Source of the DNA: Talpa occidentalis
Taxonomy: Eukaryota; Chordata; Mammalia; Eulipotyphla; Talpidae
Reading direction: 5' to 3'
NCBI RefSeq assembly: GCF_014898055.3
Contig: NW_023604295.1
Span: forward strand, 93,635,591-93,699,590
DNA length: 64,000 nucleotides
The notes under the pieces: model-generated
The model's input: only the letters and a program-made list of their open reading frames with translations
The model's database searches: none
What the model was told of the DNA's origin: nothing
Position numbers and translations under genes: made by a program
Shown: positions 1 through 11,455 of the stretch, piece after piece
How the letters are laid out: every line of letters starts with the position of its first letter
Numbering within the stretch: position 1 is the stretch's first letter

Positions 1-1969
1 GTAATTCCTCAAGGAATTTTTAAACTTGTCAACATAAGCTGGAGTCTGGGTAAAGTATAACATAATAATCCAGGGGAAGATAATGTCACCCACACTAGGG
101 AGGTGACAATGGAGAAGTCAGAGGTGTCCACAACACTGGAACGAGCACTGCCCTCATACAGTCTTTACTTGCAGAATTGTTCAAATAGCATTGGGAAAGA
201 AGAAAGAATGTAAATAACAGTGTCAAGATTGTACTTTAGGGATAGTGTGTGAGATTGGACATGTGGACAAACAAGAGAGAAATGTGAGAGGATTTGTGTT
301 AACTTGCATTGCCAAGAGAATTTCAGTACCATTGACAGAGAGATTGGGAGCTTAAATAAGTGGGATTAAAAAGAAAATATCTTAAAGAAGGTTAGGACAG
401 TTTGGAACCTCTTCAGTTTAAGTAGGCAGAATGCACAAAATGTCAAAATGTCCAGCAAGGAATTAATAACTTGAAATTAAAATGATAGCTTTGAGAGTCA
501 TCCCAAGATGGGAAAATTGAAGATAAAAGAATAATAAATAAATGCTTTCAAACACTTTATGAAGACATGGAAAAATTTTCAGGAAATATTCTCCAGTAGA
601 AAGAGCAAGATATGTATTTTCTGTTGTAATTTCTATAAATATATGTTCACAGAAAAAAGGTAGAAATAAAACAATCAAAAATTTTTAATGGACCTACATT
701 ATGAATAACAGAACACATACTATATATTTTTTGTATTCTTCCAGTTTTCCATGATGAACTTATATCACTTAATGAAAAAAGAAAACAGCAAAAAGAAAAA
801 AGAAAGAAAGAAAGAAACAAGAAGTGGTGATCAAAAAAGTTGCTATTAAAACTTAATAAGACTTTATAAAATAAAAGTATTGGAAAAAGAGGTCTGTTTC
901 AGAGGTGTCAGGCTAAATAAAAATCACACCTCACAAACTCTAGCCTGTAACAGGCACAAAGAAGAATCAATTACTTCAATTCTATGTACTTCTAGTTATA
1001 AACAATGAACTATTAGTTCTCATATTCCTGGTAAAATCAAGCATATTTCTGTCTACTTCCATAACAGGCTTCTGTATTCTTAAAAGAGATAGAGAAACAT
1101 GTCTGGACATGCAGAAAACTTTTGAAGGAGAAAAGATGATTACACTAAGTGAGAAGATAAAAAAAACAAAAGTGAGAAGATTAAAAAAAAAAAAAAAACA
1201 ACAACTTGAGCTTCAACAATACAGAGCTGTCCCAATAAATTAATTCTATCACCAAGCATTAAAACTGAAACTTTTTAATTTTAATGGTTTAATACATGTT
1301 GGGAGCATCTTACCCCTTTATCCATAACAAAAATTCTATCAAATAGAGTAGTCTTAAGCTGAAAGAGACATCTTTATTAAATCTAAAACTAAGCAACTTG
1401 ATTTGATAGGTCAAATATTACCAAAATATAAAGTAAATTGGGTTTGTCTATTCAGAGACTCACATTTATGCAAATATCAACTCCAGTTAGGCTAGAGTGG
1501 AATACAGCATATAATAAACAACCTACAAAATTCCAGTATTCTTCTGAAGTCAGTATTTTTCCTTCCCTGTTATTTGGAAAGGAATTGTTTGGTTTACCCC
1601 AAATAGCCTGAGATATTCATTTCTCCTAAGGAGAACCCTCCCAGAACCACTTGGTTGTAGATGAAAATATAAGCAACCCATGTGATATCATGAAAAAGAG
1701 AATAGAAGGTAACATGGGAAAAGTAGAGCTCATTCCTTGTGAAATATTTAAAGGTAGGAGGTAGCTACATGCTCAGCTACAATTTCTTAAAAATTCTTCA
1801 TTTCCTCTGGTCTCACATCTGGAGTGCCAGAGAGTGACCTCATGGCTGACACTGAACCAGTCTAGAATAATTCTTCAACAAAGCCATTGCATTATAGGTG
1901 ACTTGCTAACATCATCTGTTTGTGTTTTGGGGGGGCTTCTGGAAAATACTATAGCATGGGACAAAAAAA
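1..1969. other. AT-rich unique DNA
   Basis: No gene or confident repeat family is recognised. An (AAAG)-type simple stretch lies at about 790-815 and an A-run at about 1180-1198. The longest open frames are short and without coding character. Confidence 0.6.
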
Positions 1970-2115
1970 TATAAGTATTGGAATAAAAGAGACCTATGTT
2001 TAAATTCCAGTGTTGCCATGTGTTATCAACATATGACCTTAGACTAGTCATATAATCACTTGGAATTTGAGTTTCCCCATCCGTAAAGAGGAGGGGAAGG
2101 GTGAAATTCAACCAC
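1970..2115 (+). repeat. MIR-like ancient SINE fragment
   Basis: A degraded match to the MIR core and 3' half: a 'gacctta...agtcat...ctt' segment followed by 'gagtttccccatccgtaaag', corresponding to the conserved 'cctcagtttcctcatctgtaaaat' region. Old and diverged. Confidence 0.5.
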
Positions 2116-2339
2116 AGGAGATACTTTGAGAACTAGTGAGCTAAGATCATACAGATATTTTAATTGTATCAATTCAATGCTGATATAGAAAACTGTCATA
2201 CAAGAAAGAACTGATATATCTGTGAGGCTCTCCTCAGAGGTAGAATGTGTGTTTGTTTGTGTGTGTGTTATACATGTGCATTACTGATTCTAAGGAATTG
2301 GTTCATGTGATGATTATGAAAACTGTTAAATTATAAGAT

Positions 2340-2710
2340 CTAAAGTCAGCAAACTGGGGACCCAAGAGAGCTGAGGGTGTAAATTCTAGTCCAAACCCAG
2401 CAGAATCTAGACCCATGAAGAACCAATGTTTCCATTAGAATCTAAAGGGAGCAAAGGTTTGATGCTCCAGCTTAAGCAATCAGACAAGTAGGGTTCCCTC
2501 TTACTCACAGAAGATCAGCCCTTTGTTCACATCAATTCAGACATTCAACTGACTGGCTGAGGGCCATCCACATTAGGCAAGGCAATCTATTGATTCAAAA
2601 TAGATTTTAAAAACTCCTTCACAGACACTCCCAGAATAATGTTTGGCAAAATATCTGGGCACTCTATGTCAAGTTGACACACAAAGTTAACATTCACAAG
2701 TACAATATGT
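2340..2710 (+). repeat. Ancient interspersed repeat, subfamily not named
   Basis: The segment carries phrases I associate with an old mammalian repeat (ggagacccaagagagctga, then agaataatgtttggcaaaat, atctgggcactctatgtc, aagttgacacacaaa). I recognise the consensus but cannot place the subfamily with certainty; LTR-like or DNA-element origin is open. Confidence 0.4.
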
Positions 2711-3889
2711 TGGTGCTTTACAAGAAGCATTTGTCCTCCTTAGACCTGTGGCTACCCAAGGCATGATCTTTCGGCAATATTGGAAACACAAAAGGGATGC
2801 TCATTTCGCATCTGTTATTAGTTGATTAGCTAAAGCAAACTGTATGGCAAACCTATGCATGAAATGGAGCATGAAAATATACCAGCCAGTAGTCAGAGAA
2901 ACAGCAAAGCCACAGAACAAAGAGCTTGGATACAGAAAATGGCAAAAATTGGGGAAAATAATGCAGTTCATTTGCATCCCTTACCTGACATATATTACAT
3001 CTCCAATATATTTTATCTGCATGTCTTTCCTGTTCTCCCACTCCCCACAGTTTAACTTATTGTTTTCCAATTTTCCCATTCTTCTTTGCAATATTGAATA
3101 CAAATATAATATTTAAGAATTAGCATAAAGTTAAAGTTCTTAGTAAGGAAATATCCTTTCACATTCTTTCACTCTATAGAAGGTTTCATGCATTAGGCAA
3201 GCTGCTTCTTTAACTGACCCACAATACCTGTCAGTTCATGTCCCCAAAAGGTTTCACAATCAATTAGGAATGTACAATGAATGTAAGTAATTTACATTCT
3301 ATTCTTCGGCATGCCCTACTTCACACTGCCTATGTTGAATTTCACCTGCTATTATTGTGCTCAATTAACTATGTTTGTTTCACAATTATCTAATCTATTT
3401 AGTATATTCTAGAAGTTTTTAAAGTGTATTTCTCATCTTTGCCCTGACTAATTTATCATAAGGCATGTTAACAGTCTTCCCATTCAGCCCTGCTTGTCAC
3501 AGAGTCCTTTGAAAATACAAACATTTCAAGTCCCAGTGAATATGGCAAGGATGTTGTACAATTATTTTTCTTCGTGCCATGACTTGTCCTTTTCTCTTCC
3601 TTGTTTTACTAATCTATCAACTCATTTTTAAATCCATAATAGAATTTTATACTGTAACACAATGCTGCCACATTCTTTGTGTACTTCTTTATGAAACAAA
3701 TATCAAGATCTTATCAAAATGTCAACAGCCACAATTAATATCTTGAGGCAATGTTAAAATCACTCATAAAGAACTGAAAAGATTTAGGAAATTTTTATCC
3801 TTCGAAGCCCATGTTTAACATCAGTATGTGCATTTAGCTCTCAGGATGTTATATTGTATTTCCAAAGAACACTAATATTTTTAGCCTTC
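2711..3889. other. Unique AT-rich stretch
   Basis: Nothing recognisable apart from short chance open frames near 2844-3116 on both strands. A CAG|GTAAGG on the minus strand near 2995 has no pyrimidine-rich acceptor upstream, so I do not call an exon. Confidence 0.5.
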
Positions 3890-4092
3890 CTACTATCTAC
3901 CAGACACTGTTATGGGCATATTCACACATTATTTCACTTTAATTCTTACTGCATCTTTATCAAATTGATACTGTCATATACCCTTTACATATGGAAAACT
4001 GAATTAGCCTCAGTGCAAAGAATATAACCAGTTATCAGCAAAAGATGTGAAATTCCTAAAGCTTAATTCCAAAGTCTTTCCCCTAAACATCT
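3890..4092 (-). repeat. MIR-like ancient SINE, reverse orientation
   Basis: 'ctaccagacactgttatgggc', 'cacattatttcactttaat' and 'catatggaaaactgaattagcctcagtgcaaag' match the reverse complement of MIR in the usual order (3' end first), with strong divergence. Confidence 0.6.
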
Positions 4093-4438
4093 TTCCCCTA
4101 AACATCACCTAATGTCTCTATTGTTCTTTTTTACTTTGTGACTCTTATCTCAAAGCCATGTTAAAAATAAGTATAACATGTCAAAAATAATTTGAAATCA
4201 ATAGCAAAAAAACACCACTTTTTAAAAACTATATTCTACCTTATAAATGTTTATTATATGGCCAATTATGAGGATTTTTCTCCTTACAATTTGAGAACAA
4301 TCCTTTATAATATTATAACCAGTTTATGAAAAATGTCCCCCACATACCAGTCTCCAATCCCACTAGTTTTATCATTCTAATTCACTATCTCCATACATTT
4401 TTTTGATCATTTATCTCTATTAATTAATAAAGTTACAC

Positions 4439-4710
4439 AGGGTCTCCCTGGTGGCTCAGGAGTTAAAGGCTCAGCGCTATCAAGCTATCACCAGCCACTG
4501 CAGAATGAGTTCTATCCCCCGCCAGGGAGCTAAGCCACATTAGGAACAGCAGACCTCTCCTTTCTCACCCGCTGCTCCCCACAGCAGTGTATTTCAGTCA
4601 TTCTGCCTGTTCTGCTTCCTACTCTGGTGGATCCTCTCACTCCCAACACCTCTGGCCTACACCTCAATGCTTATATGCATAAATAAAAATAAATCTTCAA
4701 AAAAATAAAA
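4439..4710 (+). mobile_element. T+ SINE, subfamily C, 5'-complete
   Basis: tRNA-derived head (ctccctggtggctcaggag...), the 'gaatgagttctatccccc' B-box region and an AAATAAA/TCTTCA tail. Flanked by a target duplication aaagttacac (4429-4438) and aaagttatac (4712-4721). The word 'cactgcagaatgag' is diagnostic for the subfamily I call C. Old: many substitutions from the shared consensus. Confidence 0.85.
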
Positions 4711-4816
4711 TAAAGTTATACACCTATCTTTAACACAGCTATATTGATTTAAAGATCATTTATAGGGGTTAGTTTAATTTGTATGTTAAATTTTTAATAA
4801 AGCTTATGTGTTACTT

Positions 4817-5079
4817 TAAAAAAAAAAAATTATTTATTTATTTATACAATCACTGGGTACAGTCAGAAGCGCTGGAGGGTGAGAGAATTCACCAGAGCCA
4901 GAGCAGGGAACAGAACAGGCAGATGGTCCGAAATACACTGCTGAGGGAAGCAGCGGGCGGCAGGAGAGGTGGGCGCCATGAGGGACCCTCGCCGGTGGCC
5001 AGGCATAGAACCAGCACTGCAGAGGCCACAGGCAGCTTCACAGCCCAGCACTTAACCACTGAACCACCAGGGGAGGCCC
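4817..5079 (-). mobile_element. T+ SINE, subfamily A, reverse
   Basis: The tail (ttatttatttatttata) comes first, then the 'cactgggtacagtcagaagcg' 3' unit and the tRNA-like head ending 'ccaggggaggccc'. A perfect 10-bp target duplication TGTGTTACTT flanks it (4807-4816 and 5080-5089). A 108-aa open frame across it is a by-product of the repeat. Confidence 0.9.
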
Positions 5080-5089
5080 TGTGTTACTT

Positions 5090-5514
5090 ATTTTTAATGA
5101 AATAAAATTAATCAGAAGTTTTAATATCTCTTCCTCCATCGCAATGTGAAAAAAAAAGAGTATGGAGAGACAACGCTAAAAAAAAAAAATTGAGACAATG
5201 CTGATTTATATGCTTATTGATGTCCTCAAAAATATTTATTTGCTTTAGATTCCACAAAACCAATCATAGATCTGGACAGATTAGCAAGGAATTGAGGTTT
5301 TTTTGCTGATAATGAATGACAGCTTGTCTTTCTTTGAGAAGATCAGAGTTAAGTCTTTGTGTCTAACTCCAGAATGCCCTTAACCAAAGACACATCAGAC
5401 CTTACATTCTTTTACCCCAATAACATGAATTTTTCCATGAAGTGAATCTCCCTTTCTGCTACAGCATTCAAATCCCCATCTGAGATAGAAAAAGAGTACT
5501 AGGAAAGCACTAAA
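5090..5514. other. Unique DNA downstream of the candidate gene end
   Basis: AT-rich and not recognisable as a repeat. If the minus-strand gene is real, this is just beyond its probable polyadenylation site (AATAAA at 5665-5670, minus strand). Confidence 0.4.
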
Positions 5515-5635
5515 GTGATTCAAGTTTCACCTCCATGGCTGACTAACTTCTTCTCTTTGTACAAGTCATGTCAGTCCTCTGTATCTCCTTCTTCTTATCT
5601 ATTAGAGAAGTGTGGAATAAATAATTATGAATAAA
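5515..5635 (+). repeat. MIR-like fragment
   Basis: 'tgactaacttcttctctttgtacaagtcat...ctctgtatctcc' follows the order of MIR's 'ctagctgtgtgaccttgggcaagtca...cctcagtttcc'. Very diverged. Confidence 0.35.
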
Positions 5636-5804
5636 CTTGTTGTACTGCTCTGAATAAGAAAATGTTTATTTCTTTCTAAAAGAAAAGTTATGTTGTGTAC
5701 AGTAGGGATTTCTATAAACAAATGGTTACTTGACACAGTCTCATACTATAAAAGCTTCATACTGAGAAAAAAAAAATGCTCTACTTTTTTCTTCATTATC
5801 TTCA

Positions 5805-5983
5805 TTAAATAAGTAAGTAATGTCTAGGTAAGTAAGGATGTGTCTTGGTTTGATGTTCTGCTGGATCTAAACACAGTAAATAAGCTTTGTCAGAGATTCT
5901 GTTCTTCAGCTCCTCCCACGGAATCCCAGTTTCTTTAAATCCCAAAGTCTGTTTTGCTGTGAAGCCAATCTTTATGGTGGACT
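5805..5983 (-). CDS. Candidate terminal coding exon of an unrecognised minus-strand gene
   Basis: Read on the minus strand, a pyrimidine-rich acceptor (tttttctatcctcag) ends just before 5983. Only one frame is then open: two bases completing a split codon, 58 codons, and a TAA at 5805-5807. The peptide begins STIKIGFTAKQTLGF and contains GIPWEELKNRISDKAYLL, a composition that looks like real coding rather than AT-rich noise. A minus-strand AATAAA lies at 5665-5670, about 135 nt past the stop, suiting a short 3' UTR. Its phase matches the 88-nt exon at 35536-35623: one G there plus AG here makes Glu. I do not recognise the family, and no conserved domain is evident in so short a piece. It may instead be a chance open frame. 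The last part of the frame, after about residue 40, could be lineage-specific C-terminus. Confidence 0.5.
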
Positions 5984-6839
5984 CTGAGGATAGAAAAAGA
6001 CAATCAAATTAAAACTATTGAATGATGCAAGGACCACGGTCATAAATTTACTTAGGCTGATCTTTTTCTTTCTGTTCAGAGAATGGAGGCAACTGGATTA
6101 AGTTACAAAAATGCTGTTATAAGAAAAGACAAATAAAGAAGGAGGGTAGGGGTCAGAGGAGATAAGATCCTTTCTTAGAACAGCTGGAAATTTCCATTTC
6201 AGAGAAAAATAACATTTACTTATATAATTATATAAATCATATACAAATCATTCTGTCATGCATATATACTGCATTACAAACTGTCCCTAGAGGTTTTATT
6301 GGGCTTTAATATTTGAAAAACTTCACTGTTGTGAAAGATTAAAATAGTTATATTGTATAAATGGAAAATTCTGCCATCAGATGACAATTTTCTGTCAGAA
6401 ATCTGCCCTTTATCTCTTGAATTACCTCTAGTCGTCTTCCTGGAAATAATCATTCTTATGAAAGATTGAAACAGCCACAGTACAAAAGAGAAAGTCTAAA
6501 CACTCTAGAGTTTCATAAACCAAGCTCTGACTTTCCAATATTAACAACTTTGACAGAAAAGTAAAGTCTTATACAGAATATAAGCAAAATACAAGAATAT
6601 AAATTTTAACGTGTATTCCGCAAGACTAAAATAGAATTCTGAAAGTTTTCATCTCCATGTAATTGCTTGCTAAAGGAAACCCCACAATCAAATGTTCTCT
6701 GAGAGAAAGGCTGTTCATTGGACAATCTCCTCGGGAATAAAGTGGGTTGGGAAGGCTTTTTTCTCTGACTTAAAAGTCTCATCCTTTGAAGGAACAGTTC
6801 TATGGCTTTTCTTCTCATTCTGCTAAAGTACTTCCCCCT
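5984..6839. other. Unique DNA, presumed intron
   Basis: Nothing recognisable. A minus-strand open frame of 88 codons at 6606-6872 runs into the neighbouring MIR and lacks splice sites. Confidence 0.4.
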
Positions 6840-7025
6840 ACAACCAACATTTGAGCACCTATTAATAGCCAAATCTTAGCAGTATGTAACTTGAGAATGA
6901 ATAAGACTGTAATATCCCCTTTTTACAGCTGAGGAAATGAAGGTCAGAAAAGCTAAATAAGTTGCCCAAACACAGACAACTAGTAAGTGGACAAGGTCTG
7001 TATACCCCAAAGCTCCCTACACCAT
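6840..7025 (-). repeat. MIR-like SINE, reverse
   Basis: 'catttgagcacctattaat', 'ttttacagctgaggaaatga', 'aataagttgcccaaacacag' and 'aactagtaagtgg' are the classic reverse-complement MIR blocks in correct order. Confidence 0.75.
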
Positions 7026-7149
7026 GTTAGTGGGTGGACAATTGCTGAACCTATGATGTTCCAGTCTTCTTTTCACCTCAGCAATGGTGGAATAAAATAT
7101 AAGTTCTTCCAGATACTCCATACGCAAGATTAATTTTTACTCTTGATTT

Positions 7150-7550
7150 GATGTCACACTGTGAGCATTTTAAAAATATTTATAGTTGAACATATATATA
7201 AGCCCATGTCATTTGCAAAAATATGGATGGAGCTGGAAGAGGAAAATGTGAAATAAGTTAAAAGGGGAAAGATAAAAATTTGTGTCACTAATATGGGGAA
7301 TATAAAGAAACCAAACTAAGGGTCAAAGACAAGCAAAGACAAGCTTAAAAGTTAGCCCTTGAAAGCTGACTATTGAACTGAAGCATCCAGAGAGGAGAGG
7401 TTGTTGGGGAGACATAAGAACAAAGAGGAAGGCAGCTCAGTGGAATATGGTGGAGGACTATGGGTGATTTGGTTGTGGGTGCACTTGCATATGGTGGTAA
7501 TACCTATTAGGGGGATCCTAATGTTACCTCAATTAAAAAAAGAAAAGAAA
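7150..7550 (+). mobile_element. Old L1 3'-end fragment
   Basis: 'caaaaatatggatggagctgg' corresponds to the conserved L1 ORF2 C-terminal/3' UTR junction, followed by 'tcactaatatggggaatat' and 'atggtggtaatacc...aatta', typical of old L1 3' UTRs. Severely 5'-truncated. Confidence 0.6.
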
Positions 7551-7812
7551 GGGCCTCCCTGGTGGTGCAAGGTGTTAAGACACAACCACTGAGGCTATCT
7601 GCAGCCACTGCAGCATGAGTTCAATTCCCGGCCAGGGAGCTACCCACATGGTGTAGCAGACCTCTCCTGACTCACCCACTGCTCCCCTCAGCAGTGTATT
7701 TCAGTACATCTGCCTGCTCTGCTCCCCACTCTGTCTCTGGTGAATCTTCTCACACACCCCCATACCTCTGGCCTGTACCCCAGTTCTTATATACATAAAT
7801 AAATCTTTTAAA
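7551..7812 (+). mobile_element. T+ SINE, subfamily C
   Basis: 'gggcctccctggtggtgcaag', 'cactgcagcatgagttcaat' and a tail with aataaatctttt. The A/G-rich flanks (aaaagaaaag type) probably are the target duplication. Confidence 0.85.
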
Positions 7813-9196
7813 AGAAAAAGAAAGCTTAAAAAATAAAATTCAACCCCACTTTTTTATTTTAAAATCAAACCTATCAAACCACAAATCCATGATGAATCAC
7901 ACACAAAATTTAAAACCAGAAGTCAGTTACACTAAATTTACAAAGAAACCTACTACAGTATTATCCTTCTTTGAAAAAGTTTACAGTGCTTTCACCTCTA
8001 TCATCTCATTTTTTACATCTTTCTATAAAATCTAGTTACCACATTTTGTGATTAGTCACAGATTCCAAGGAGTACTATTTCTAAACTAACTTATCCAATG
8101 AAGCTACAAGAGAAAGATTCATTTCATTGTCTTAGCCTCAGCAAAGGCTCTTCTAAATTAAAAAAAGTACTGGAATAAGGATAGAGAATATGAGTATATG
8201 TTCTAGTTGAACCTAATTCTACCCATACCTACAGCTAGGAGTTTTCCCTAAAGAGGATTTCTTTCCTTCTGATTCTGCTAAATGCTCACCCCCTTGTCTT
8301 CATTTTCCTCCAAAGAAATAAAAACAAAGTCTAGAGTTGTAACCAAGTGAATTTTTCCATGATTCTCACAATATCTAATCTATACACATGTGTGCACACT
8401 CTCAAGCCTACTTATTTATGTATTTACTTATTTATTAGAGAAGTTATAATAACATGTCTTTTCTTACTAAAGCCAGATGATTATGCATGCCCAGGCAAGC
8501 ATTTGTGTTATTTTCCCTGGGATTCCAAAAACTTTGAATTTCTCACCATTTTCTTTCCTTAAAAACTAGTGAGTAAAGCTACACAATTATGCAGGAAAAA
8601 AATACTGCCATCCATGCCTTTAAACAGAACTAGACTTGTAATTAGACTCTGAATTTGATAATGAAATAAGCCTCAGGAGGTTTCACATGTACTCATCTCG
8701 TTCAACATGTTCTTAACCAGCTCAAGCATAAATTTCCATGGCATTTAATAGGTATTCACTGTGAAAAGGAGAAAGGAATGGAAACTGAATTCTCAAACAA
8801 AAGTAAAAAATGTTAAGATCTACCCAAAATATACAATTGTGACCCCACTATTATGTATTCAGTCTTACCTGAAATTAGATACTTTGTTATGGTGTCCAGC
8901 GTCGTTGTTTTTTCCAAAATTACGATTAACTATACCTTCATGCAGGTTACCATGTGAGTAAATATCCTCGCTTTATTATCATGCAGCAGATCATACAAAC
9001 ACAATTACCCACACTGATACCCACTATCAAGTCATGCTTGCTCTTTCAAAGAAATATGGATTCCTTCCATTTCCCAAAAAGCTGTTTCTATGTTTGAAAA
9101 AGATTCATAGAAAAGGAATGCAATTCATATTGAAAACAAGAACCATAACCGGATGTCTAGCTTCTCTATTAGAAGAAAAAAATCTGAATTTAGAAG
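7813..9196. other. Unique DNA
   Basis: No recognised repeat. A minus-strand segment ending in CAG|GTAAGA at 8869 has an open frame back to about 8967 but no adequate acceptor; see rejected items. Confidence 0.45.
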
Positions 9197-9309
9197 TATC
9201 TTTGGTACTTCTTTTCTAGATACCTATCAAATAAGACATTATAGGTCATACCTAAGTGGTACTTACCACTGGGAATATTTCTTATTATTTCTTACTACCA
9301 GTGATAAGT
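9197..9309. repeat. Left half of a palindromic sequence split by provirus A
   Basis: 9197-9241 is the reverse complement of 11411-11455 with one mismatch in 45. The adjoining 9240-9265 matches the reverse complement of 11351-11376 with about four mismatches in 26. Removing the provirus leaves a roughly 213-bp fold-back sequence with a short loop near 'ttcttattatttctt'. It could be a MITE-like DNA transposon or a simple palindrome. The first 5 bp of the duplication (TAAGT, 9305-9309) end this half. Confidence 0.75.
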
Positions 9310-9755
9310 TGTAGGGTAAAGAAAATGTCAGGCTTTTCTGCCCTCCCGCCATCAGGATAGATGATGGATCCTTGAGGTCATGAATGCATGCCTGATGGCG
9401 GGCACCTGGAGTAGGGTGTGGGCATAGGTAGATGGGATTCACCTGGGATAAGACTGGGCTTTTAAGGGTGGCGTCATGGGGACGCCAGCAGAAGCCAAAG
9501 AGAAGCCAAGAAGCAACAGAATGAACGGAAGAGCAGAGACGAAGAGAGAACGCCAGAGAGCCCAGATAGAGTGCGGATTTGCTGAGGGCGGGGAGGACTG
9601 CCAGCTTCCTGGCCCCCCAGCACCCTTGCCTGCTGTGTACTGGGTAAATCCCAATAAAAAGACCTGCAAAAAGCCACTGAGGACTCTGACTCCTCCTTTA
9701 CCCAGTCTGCATGGGATCAGAAAACCTGCTCAGTGGTCATTCCTGACCCTTTTCA
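9310..9755 (+). repeat. 5' LTR of provirus A
   Basis: Begins tgtagggtaaag and ends ttttca. Contains a TATA-like 'ggcttttaaggg' near 9455 and a polyadenylation signal 'caataaaaag' near 9650, the usual U3-R-U5 layout. Short open frames here (for example 9476-9778) are incidental. Confidence 0.9.
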
Positions 9756-9757
9756 AT

Positions 9758-9776
9758 TGGCATAAGTCGGCAAGAT
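9758..9776 (+). promoter_or_regulatory. Primer binding site resembling tRNA-Ser
   Basis: 'tggcataagtcggcaagat' starts two bases after the LTR. Vertebrate tRNA-Ser(UCN) molecules end ...CTGCCGACTACGCCA, whose complement is TGGCGTAGTCGGCAG. The match holds apart from one inserted A and one or two substitutions. Other copies read 'tggcgtaagtcggcaagat', closer still. Confidence 0.6.
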
Positions 9777-9863
9777 GATCCATGCAGAAGGGTATGGAGT
9801 CTCCGAAGACCTGGAGAGACTAAGGAGAACAGACTGTTTGCCTGTGAAGATGCTGGAGGCGTC

Positions 9864-10052
9864 ATGGTGGCACAGGAGATGGACAAGGTCCAGGAGCTAC
9901 AGGACGAGACCTGTCATGAAGGAGATGCCCAAGAGGACCAGCCAATGACCCCCAAGGCAGCAAGAATCGTTGGGGAAGAAAGGACCGCGATTCGGAGCTC
10001 GCCAGTGCTGATGGAAAGGCTTAATGGACTTGGACTGATGAACTTGGACTGA
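9864..10052 (+). CDS. Conserved leader mini-ORF of provirus A (62 codons)
   Basis: Starts about 109 nt after the 5' LTR. Related frames starting Met-(Ala/Val)-Ala-Gln at the equivalent place occur in proviruses B, C and D. Acidic and charge-rich, with no signal peptide, membrane segment or zinc knuckle. It could be a vestige of the start of gag, a leader peptide, or a frame that survives only by shared descent. Function unknown. Confidence 0.35.
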   Translation: MVAQEMDKVQELQDETCHEGDAQEDQPMTPKAARIVGEERTAIRSSPVLMERLNGLGLMNLD

Positions 10053-10906
10053 CAATCCCGCCAGAAGGCAGAGGACCTTGGCAGGTTATGTTTTTTTGGG
10101 AATCTGGGGGTGGCCAGTGGGCCTTGATGGCCAGGGGCAGCCTGTGATGTGCCCAGCAGCTAGGCGGAGGAGGAAAGCCAACTGAGAAGGTAAAAGCTGG
10201 TGCTGATGCTAAGTTTGAGAAGTCTTGAGCGGCTGTTAAGCAGCCTGAGTATGCTGAAGACCTGTGAGTCTCATAAAATCACCTGTGGGTGATGCCCTGC
10301 TCGTTGTCAAGTGAGGGTGAGGAGCTGAGGAACCCGTCCTTGGGGCAGGGGTGAGGAACGTGGCTTGGGGTGGAGCCCAAGCCGAATGTAAAGTTTGGAT
10401 CCCCGACCCATGTGCTTGTGCAGTGGGTTGGCCTGAGTGCAGGGGTCTGCGAGTCGCATGGGTGGCTATGAAAGCGGATTGTTGGAGCAACTGCAGACAG
10501 AAACTCTGAGGGTTGGCGATTACCCCCAACAGTAGAATAGAATCACCAATCCCAGAGTGAGTGCATCCTGGGGGTGGATGCGGTGCGTGGCTTGTAGCCA
10601 GACTACAGCCAGAGAAGGCCAGGAAGTCTAACAGCTCCTGGTGTGTTACAGTAGATGCCGAGTGGTTCCCCTCCCTTGTATGAGCAGTGCCTTCAGCAGC
10701 AGATTTGGTGGATCATCTGCTGGTGCCAATAATCATCTTTTGACACTAGGTTGGGGCCCTGCCTGGACTTATTTGTGTTCTGTTGTATTTTGTTATATTG
10801 CGATGTATTTGCTTTTGTGGGCCATGGCTGCATTGTTTGTGTTTGCTAAGAAACAAAGTTGTGTATATATGAAGACTATATGGCAGAAAACCCTGAGGGG
10901 GTGGAC

Positions 10907-11350
10907 TGTAGGGTAAAGAAAACGTCAGGCTTTTCTGCCCTCCCGCCATCAGGATAGATGATGGATCCTTGAGGTCCTGAATGCATGCCTGATGGCGGGC
11001 ACCTGGAGTAGGGTGTGGGCATAGGTAGATGGGATTCACCTGGGCTGAGACTGGGCTTTTAAGGGTGGCATCACGGGGACACCAGCAGAAGCCAAAGAGA
11101 AGCCAAGAAGCAACAGAATGAACGGAAGAGCAGCGAAGCAGAGAGAATGCCAGAGAGCCCAGAGAGATTGAGGATTTGCTGGGGGCTGGGAGGACTGCCA
11201 GCCTCCTGGCCCCCCAGCACCCCTGCCTGCTGTGTACTGGGTAAATCCCAATAAAAAGACCTGTAAAAAGCCACTAAGGACTCTTACTCCTCCTTTACCC
11301 AGTCTGCATGGGATCAGAAAACCTGCTCAGTGGTCATTCCTGACCCTTTC
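10907..11350 (+). repeat. 3' LTR of provirus A
   Basis: Same layout as the 5' LTR, 444 bp, preceded by the purine tract and followed directly by TAAGT. It ends 'ccctttc' where the 5' LTR ends 'cccttttca', so the terminal CA is lost. Confidence 0.9.
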
Positions 11351-11355
11351 TAAGT

Positions 11356-11455
11356 ACAAATTAGGTATATCCTATAATCCTTTCAGGAGATGTCTAATGT
11401 AGCTTCTCTCTAATGTCTTATTTGATAGGTATCTAGAAAAGAAGTAACAAAGATA
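11356..11455. repeat. Right half of the split palindrome
   Basis: Complements 9197-9265, with a 34-nt segment (11377-11410) not present in the left arm. The left arm is described at 9197-9309. Confidence 0.75.

Larger units (their letters stand above)
9310..11350 (+). mobile_element. Provirus A: complete non-autonomous endogenous retrovirus
   Basis: 5' LTR 9310-9755 (TG...CA), primer site from 9758, interior 9756-10906, purine tract 'gagggggtggac' at about 10895-10906, 3' LTR 10907-11350. The target duplication TAAGT is exact (9305-9309 and 11351-11355). The interior is 1151 bp with no gag, protease, reverse transcriptase, integrase or envelope frame, so any movement must have depended on proteins from another element. 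The two LTRs differ at roughly fifteen to twenty visible positions, so the insertion is not recent. It has the same structure and length (2041 bp) as provirus D at 29768-31808. Confidence 0.9.

Noticed and set aside
8869..8967. Minus-strand exon with donor CAG|GTAAGA
   Set aside because: The open frame is bounded by a stop at the only possible acceptor, which lacks a pyrimidine tract, and its phase does not fit the other candidate exons.
9476..11274. Several 60-100 codon frames in provirus A LTRs and interior
   Set aside because: Shadows of GC-rich non-coding retroviral sequence; only the leader mini-ORF is shared in position and start between copies.
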